A stretch of 16,729 bases of DNA from an uncultured Lachnospiraceae bacterium (GTDB taxonomy: Bacteria; Bacillota; Clostridia; Lachnospirales; Lachnospiraceae): positions 1 to 16,729 of the forward strand of contig CAJUCC010000079.1 in the NCBI GenBank assembly GCA_910585205.1, in the 5' to 3' direction. A program made the translations under genes and the position numbers. Every line of letters begins with the position of its first letter. Position 1 is the stretch's first letter. Below, piece by piece: positions 13,127 through 16,729 of this stretch. Under the pieces are notes generated by a model. The model was not told the DNA's origin and ran no database searches. It saw only the letters and a program-made list of their open reading frames with translations.

Positions 13127-13848
13127 GTCTTATCCTTTCCGTCCGCGGCTCCCAATATCCGCTGATACCCGTAACTGTAGTTTACCGGCATATGTCCGCC
13201 GGCCCGCTCTCCCGCCGGCGCCGCATATCTGCCGCCGCGCCCCGCCGTATCCGCTGCGCGCCGGCTCTCACAGTCCCTTCTCGGACAGTCGTCGCAGATA
13301 CCGCCGGCCCGCTCCGCACACCGCTCCGTCAACCTTCCCGTATACACAACGCTCATCTTCGGCCTCATCTGATAGCAGGCATTGCAGGAAACGGGAAAAT
13401 CCGCGCCGTCTGCGGAAAACAACTGCAGGATCCCGGCCGTCTGCGCAAGCGGCATACCGGCTCCCGGAAACACCCGCCGCCGCAGAAATTTCCCCGTCCG
13501 GGCAAAGAGCACATCCTCCAGCCTGTCATATGCCTGCTCCAGCAGCATACTGCCAATGCATTCCAGAATATAGGCGTCCGAAACCGCTCCGGCTTCGCTG
13601 TACAATTCCTGCAGGGCATCCGGCGCCGCGCCCAGCGTCACCCCGCAAAAAGCCGTTTTGTCCCTGACCGCAAAGCAGCCCCGCGCCCGAATCAGCGGCG
13701 CCGCGGCTTCATATAAAATATCGATGCGCGGAAGCGCCGCCCGGTCAAAATGGTACCGGGCCGCCAGCTCCCGCCGTGCTTCCTCTGTCAAAACGGCAGA
13801 AAGCGCCGTTATCTCCGCCCGCAGTTCTGTGTCCGCTGTCCCTTCCAT
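13123..13848 (-). CDS. B12-dependent methionine synthase activation-domain-like protein with C-terminal Cys motif
   Basis: A 241-residue protein. Its core resembles the MetH activation domain as found in free-standing Clostridia proteins: TLGAAPDALQELYSEAGAVSD, an AYILECIGSMLLEQAYDRL helix, a PLAQTAGILQLF segment and MRPKMSVVYTGRLT, the counterpart of the domain's strand motif. A cysteine motif CxxCxxxxC at 175, 178 and 183 follows, preceded by Cys155 and Cys158, so it might bind a metal or Fe-S cluster. The last 55 residues are Gly/Arg-rich and unlike the family. Activation domains reduce and methylate Co(II) cobalamin on a methyltransferase. No methionine synthase is visible here, so the partner is elsewhere. 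It is the first gene of the unit, has its own promoter, and overlaps the adenosyltransferase by four bases. Identification is by pattern, not search. Confidence 0.68.
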   Translation of the reverse strand: MEGTADTELRAEITALSAVLTEEARRELAARYHFDRAALPRIDILYEAAAPLIRARGCFAVRDKTAFCGVTLGAAPDALQELYSEAGAVSDAYILECIGSMLLEQAYDRLEDVLFARTGKFLRRRVFPGAGMPLAQTAGILQLFSADGADFPVSCNACYQMRPKMSVVYTGRLTERCAERAGGICDDCPRRDCESRRAADTAGRGGRYAAPAGERAGGHMPVNYSYGYQRILGAADGKDKT

Positions 13849-13906
13849 CGTATCCCGTAACCTCCGGCTCTGTCATATTCCCGTATCGCGGCTGTCATCC
13901 GTCCAT

Positions 13907-13936
13907 ATTATAGCATCCCGGACAAGCCGGTGTAAA
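13907..13936 (-). promoter_or_regulatory. Promoter of the corrinoid/prenyltransferase gene unit
   Basis: TTTACA (13936-13931) and TATAAT (13912-13907) are separated by 18 bases. It abuts the stop codon of the metal ATPase gene upstream and starts the activation-domain gene unit. The 88-base gap is too short for a cobalamin riboswitch and I see none. Confidence 0.7.
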
Positions 13937-15805
13937 CTACGCCTTCAACGCGCGCATCGCATTCAAAATGGCGATCACCGCCACGCCCACGTCCCCGAAC
14001 ACGGCCGCCCACATCGAAGCCATCCCGCAGGCTGCCAGCAGCAGAATCAGCACTTTCACGCCGATGGCAAATACAATGTTTTGTCTGACAATCGCCAGCG
14101 TACGCCGGGAAATCGCAATCGCCCCGGCAATTTTCGAAGGCTCATCCGTCATAATAACGACATCCGCCGCCTCGATCGCCGCATCACTTCCCAGACCGCC
14201 CATGGCAATGCCAATATCCGAACGGGCCAGCACCGGCGCATCGTTCATACCGTCACCCACAAACACCAGTTTCCCGCCGTCTGACTTTTCCGCCATCAGC
14301 GCTTCCATCCGCGCTACCTTGTCTCCCGGCAAAAGCTCCGCGCACACATGACGGATGCCGATTTCCGCAGCCACCGCTTCCGCCGTCTCTCTGCGGTCCC
14401 CGGTCAGCATAACCACATCGCGGACACGGGACGCAAACAGCTCCGATACCGCGTTCGCGGCATCCGGTTTGACCTCGTCCCCGATTACGAGATACCCCAG
14501 ACACCTTTCGTCACACGCCAGATATACGACCGTTCCCACAGCCGCCGCTTCCATGCAGACAATGCCGTTTTGCTCCATATGGCGCCGGTTTCCGGCCAGT
14601 ATTTTTTTTCCGTCGATCACCGCTCTGACACCGAAACCCGCCGTCTCCTCCACCTGTGCTATCCTGCCTGTGTCAATCGCTCTCCCCGACGCTTCATATG
14701 CCTGCCGCAGCGACCGCGAGATGGGATGATTGGAACCGCTCTCCGCACAGGCGGCCAGTTCCAGCAGTGTTTCCGCCGTCACGCCATCCGCAGGCACAAT
14801 CTCCTTTACGACAAAGTTTCCCTTTGTCAGCGTTCCTGTCTTATCCATTACGACAATTTCCGTCTTCGCAAGCGCCTCGAGATAATTGCTCCCCTTAATC
14901 AGAATACCGCTGCGGCTCGCTCCGCCCAGCCCGCCGAAAAAGCTCAGCGGAATGGAGATCACCAGCGCGCAGGGACAGGATACCACCAGAAACGACAGCG
15001 CCCGATAGATCCATATATTCCAGCCGCCGCCCAGAACAAGCGGCGGCAAAACCGCCAGCACTGCCGCCAGCGCCACCACAATCGGCGTATAGCAGCGGGC
15101 AAACCGGGAGATAAAGTTTTCGCTCTCCGACTTTCTGCTTCCGGCATTTTCCACAAGCTCGAGAATCCGGGAAACGGTAGACTCCCCGAATTCCTTTGTC
15201 ACACGCAGTTCAATCACCGCCGACTGATTGACGCAGCCGCTGATTACCGTATCGCCGACATCGGCCTCCCGCGGCATACTCTCGCCTGTCAGCGCCATGG
15301 TATCCAGCGCCGTAGCGCCTTTTTCGATCACACCGTCCAGCGGGATCCGCTCTCCCGGTTTGACAACGATCACTTCACCGGGGACAACCGCCTCCGGTTC
15401 TACCGTGACGATTTCGCCGCCGCGCACAACATTGGCATAGTCCGGCCGAATATCCATCAGCTCTCGGATGGAACGCCTCGATTGATTGACCGCGTAGGCC
15501 TGAAACCACTCCCCGACCTGATAAAACAGCATCACGGCCGCGCCCTCGGGATATTCTCCCACGAGAAACGCCCCCGTCGTCGCGATCGTCATCAGAAAGT
15601 TTTCGTCAAATACCTGCCCTTTTACGATGTTCATAACCGCCTTTTTTACCACATCCCCGCCGCTGACCAGAAACGAGGCCAGAAAGGCCGCCAGCACCAC
15701 ATTGGGATGCGCCTCTCCGAAAAACTGCCGCAGCGCCATCGCTGCCGCAAACAACGCCATACCGCCCAGAATCCGGTACAGCCTTTTTTTCAGTTTTTTT
15801 GTCAT
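13937..15805 (-). CDS. cadA: P1B-type heavy-metal exporting ATPase (Zn/Cd/Pb type, CadA/ZntA-like)
   Basis: A 622-residue P-type ATPase. Actuator motif TGES is at 173-176, the membrane metal site is SCPCAL (Cys277 and Cys279), the phosphorylated Asp is D321 in DKTGTLTKG, a nucleotide-binding HP is at 360-361 and GDGMNDAP follows. The last helix contains GDVGVAVIAILNAMRAL; the Asp-Gly and Asn-x-x-Arg pattern together with CPC fits the P1B-2 group, which exports Zn(II), Cd(II) and Pb(II). It lacks the N-terminal metal-binding domain of CadA, which is encoded separately just upstream. The ATG at 15805 has AGAGGTGG seven bases before it, and the gap to the HMA gene is 13 bases. It is the last gene of a metal-resistance operon with a CadC-like repressor. 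The actual metal cannot be decided from sequence. Confidence 0.95.
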   Translation of the reverse strand: MTKKLKKRLYRILGGMALFAAAMALRQFFGEAHPNVVLAAFLASFLVSGGDVVKKAVMNIVKGQVFDENFLMTIATTGAFLVGEYPEGAAVMLFYQVGEWFQAYAVNQSRRSIRELMDIRPDYANVVRGGEIVTVEPEAVVPGEVIVVKPGERIPLDGVIEKGATALDTMALTGESMPREADVGDTVISGCVNQSAVIELRVTKEFGESTVSRILELVENAGSRKSESENFISRFARCYTPIVVALAAVLAVLPPLVLGGGWNIWIYRALSFLVVSCPCALVISIPLSFFGGLGGASRSGILIKGSNYLEALAKTEIVVMDKTGTLTKGNFVVKEIVPADGVTAETLLELAACAESGSNHPISRSLRQAYEASGRAIDTGRIAQVEETAGFGVRAVIDGKKILAGNRRHMEQNGIVCMEAAAVGTVVYLACDERCLGYLVIGDEVKPDAANAVSELFASRVRDVVMLTGDRRETAEAVAAEIGIRHVCAELLPGDKVARMEALMAEKSDGGKLVFVGDGMNDAPVLARSDIGIAMGGLGSDAAIEAADVVIMTDEPSKIAGAIAISRRTLAIVRQNIVFAIGVKVLILLLAACGMASMWAAVFGDVGVAVIAILNAMRALKA

Positions 15806-15818
15806 ACTGCCGCCACCT

Positions 15819-16040
15819 CTACTTCTCTGTTACCGTGACATCCGGCTCAATCTTTTCCACAATCCTTTTGACCTCTTTGGTCAATTTTCCGGCCTTCGCA
15901 TCCGCAATCTCCACGACCAGCTTCTGCGTCAGCAGCGCCACCGAACTCTTTGTCACGCCTTCCAGTTTCGCCACCGCTTCCTCTATTTTTGCCGCGCAGT
16001 GTGCACAGTCCAGATCTTCCAGAATATATGTTTTCGTCAT
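15819..16040 (-). CDS. HMA-domain metal chaperone, split from the ATPase
   Basis: A 73-residue protein that is one heavy-metal-associated domain. The metal site is DCAHC (Cys12 and Cys15) in the first loop, followed by two helices and the expected strands. The size equals that of CopZ-type chaperones, and it begins DLDCAHC, as in the N-terminal domain of ZntA/CadA proteins. It probably collects a divalent metal and hands it to the ATPase encoded 13 bases downstream, replacing the fused domain that most CadA proteins have. The ATG has GAGAGGG seven bases before it. It follows the repressor gene by 33 bases. Confidence 0.92.
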   Translation of the reverse strand: MTKTYILEDLDCAHCAAKIEEAVAKLEGVTKSSVALLTQKLVVEIADAKAGKLTKEVKRIVEKIEPDVTVTEK

Positions 16041-16073
16041 TTCGTTTCCCTCTCTTTTCTTTTTTTGCTTTCC

Positions 16074-16439
16074 TTACTCTTCAATATGCTCCATTCCCTG
16101 ACTTAATATTGTAGAGATATGTCCGTCTGACAGCGAATAAAACACCGTCTTGCCCTCTCTGCGGTTTTTCACCAGCGCCATCTGTTTCAGAACACGCAGC
16201 TGGTGAGAAATAGCCGACTGTGTCATATGCAATATCTGTGCCAGGTCACAGACGCACAGTTCCGAACACAGCAGCGCATACAAAATACGGATACGGGTAG
16301 TATCCCCGAATACCTTGAAAAAGGAAGCCAGTTCCCCGAGCTTTTCCTCCTCCGGTATCTCCTGCATCAGCCGCGCCTCCAGCTCTTTATGCACATGGAT
16401 GCATTCACACCGTTCCGCTAACGTATCGTCTTCTTTCAA
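16074..16439 (-). CDS. ArsR/SmtB-type metal-responsive repressor, CadC-like
   Basis: A 121-residue winged-helix repressor. Helix-turn-helix: CVCDLAQILHMTQSAISHQLRVL. Both metal-site types seem present. A Cys-rich site would use CEC near the N-terminus (Cys11 and Cys13) and CVC in helix alpha-3 (Cys62 and Cys64), as in CadC for Cd/Pb. An alpha-5 site would use Asp105, His107, His118 and Glu121, as in SmtB for Zn. Metal binding releases the operator in this family. I chose the TTG at 16439 (GGAGG seven bases before). The upstream ATG at 16490 coincides with the predicted transcription start and would place the operator inside the coding region. It is the first gene of the operon with HMA and ATPase genes and probably represses itself. 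Confidence 0.9.
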   Translation of the reverse strand: MKEDDTLAERCECIHVHKELEARLMQEIPEEEKLGELASFFKVFGDTTRIRILYALLCSELCVCDLAQILHMTQSAISHQLRVLKQMALVKNRREGKTVFYSLSDGHISTILSQGMEHIEE

Positions 16440-16472
16440 ATTGCCTCCTCCCCTTTCCCTGATCGTTTTTTC

Positions 16473-16524
16473 ATATGAATATCTGTTCATATGTTCATTA
16501 TATCAGGCGTTTTGTATTTGTCAA
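16473..16524 (-). promoter_or_regulatory. Promoter and CadC-type operator of the metal operon
   Basis: A perfect -35 TTGACA (16524-16519) and a perfect -10 TATAAT (16502-16497) lie 16 bases apart. Directly downstream a palindrome, ATATGAA then six bases then TTCATAT (16473-16492), overlaps the start site. This arrangement, with an AT-rich imperfect palindrome over +1, is typical of ArsR/SmtB/CadC operators. Confidence 0.85.
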
Positions 16525-16548
16525 GAGGATTGCAAGCCAAAATTTCTG

Positions 16549-16728
16549 TCAGAATAAATACCGTTCATTGCTGTTTTGGAGACGTGCAATCAGCACCCGA
16601 AACGGCTTTGTCATGTATTTATCCCTGTGGAATACGGCTAACATCTGATTTTCCATCCGAAGCTGGGCATTTTTCGCTTTCTCGATTTTCTCCACCGCGT
16701 TCCACAAAACCGCCCGGTCGGAAAAAGC
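16549..16728 (-). pseudogene. MobA/MobL-like relaxase fragment (5' end outside window)
   Basis: An open frame of 59 codons, open at the window edge and ending at TGA (16551-16549). The first part, reading AFSDRAVLWNAVEKIEKAKNAQ, matches the MobA/MobL relaxase stretch (usually RAVLWNxVEKxEKAxNAQLARE). The family's following ALPxEL region is missing; instead an unrelated 35 residues end in NSNERYLF. It looks like a truncated relaxase gene from a mobilisable element. More of it may lie beyond the window, so a functional gene cannot be fully excluded. Confidence 0.62.
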
Positions 16729-16729
16729 G

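Noticed and set aside
13849..13936. Possible cobalamin riboswitch ahead of the corrinoid genes
   Set aside because: The gap is only 88 bases, already filled by a promoter, and I see no B12-box-like sequence.
14348..15838. A 496-codon plus-strand open frame
   Set aside because: Antisense to the metal ATPase; no recognisable motif, composition of a shadow frame.
1..16729. tRNA, rRNA or CRISPR arrays
   Set aside because: No spaced short repeats of CRISPR type and no tRNA- or rRNA-like stretch were noticed on reading both strands.

Overview
The window looks like chromosomal DNA of an anaerobic gut Clostridia, most likely Lachnospiraceae. This rests on the protein flavour (a MutS-like family protein, a free-standing B12 activation-domain protein, a short cis-prenyltransferase), on strong AGGAGG ribosome binding sites and on TTGACA/TATAAT promoters. 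Almost every gene lies on the minus strand. From about 2.8 to 16.5 kb the DNA is GC-rich and tightly packed. The first 2.7 kb is more AT-rich and carries gene relics, and the right edge carries a relaxase fragment, so a conserved block seems to be flanked by accessory DNA.

Layout. 1-2.7 kb: the end of a sensor histidine kinase (+), a 37-codon relic of a PTS EIIA-Glc-type domain, and a MepA-like MATE pump. The pump's leader has two kissing hairpins and a terminator and resembles the guanidine-IV (mepA) riboswitch. An internally deleted MutS-family relic follows. 2.8-6.0 kb: a dihydroxyacetone-kinase-type operon (dhaL-dhaK-VOC protein) and its likely SorC-family regulator, with a repeated GTRACATATG-type motif in the promoter region. 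6.0-9.1 kb: a coupled pair, a kinase-phosphatase-RNA ligase fusion followed by a TIGR02452/PARG-type macrodomain hydrolase. 9.2-10.2 kb: a small AraC-type regulator whose stop overlaps the start of a stand-alone ClpP paralogue. 10.4-10.9 kb: a bacteriohemerythrin (+) with its own promoter and a shared terminator. 10.9-13.9 kb: an operon of a B12-dependent methionine synthase activation-domain-like protein, a corrinoid adenosyltransferase, a shortened UppS-like prenyltransferase and a Gfo/Idh/MocA oxidoreductase. 13.9-16.5 kb: a metal-export operon (CadC-like repressor, separate HMA metallochaperone, Zn/Cd/Pb-type P1B ATPase) with a clear promoter and operator. 16.5-16.7 kb: the C-terminal remnant of a MobA/MobL-like relaxase.

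The strongest candidate for an under-described system is the RNA repair enzyme with the PARG-type hydrolase. One protein could heal and seal broken RNA, and its translationally linked partner could remove ADP-ribose from an RNA, protein or repair by-product. All functional statements are from reading the sequence; no database search was run.
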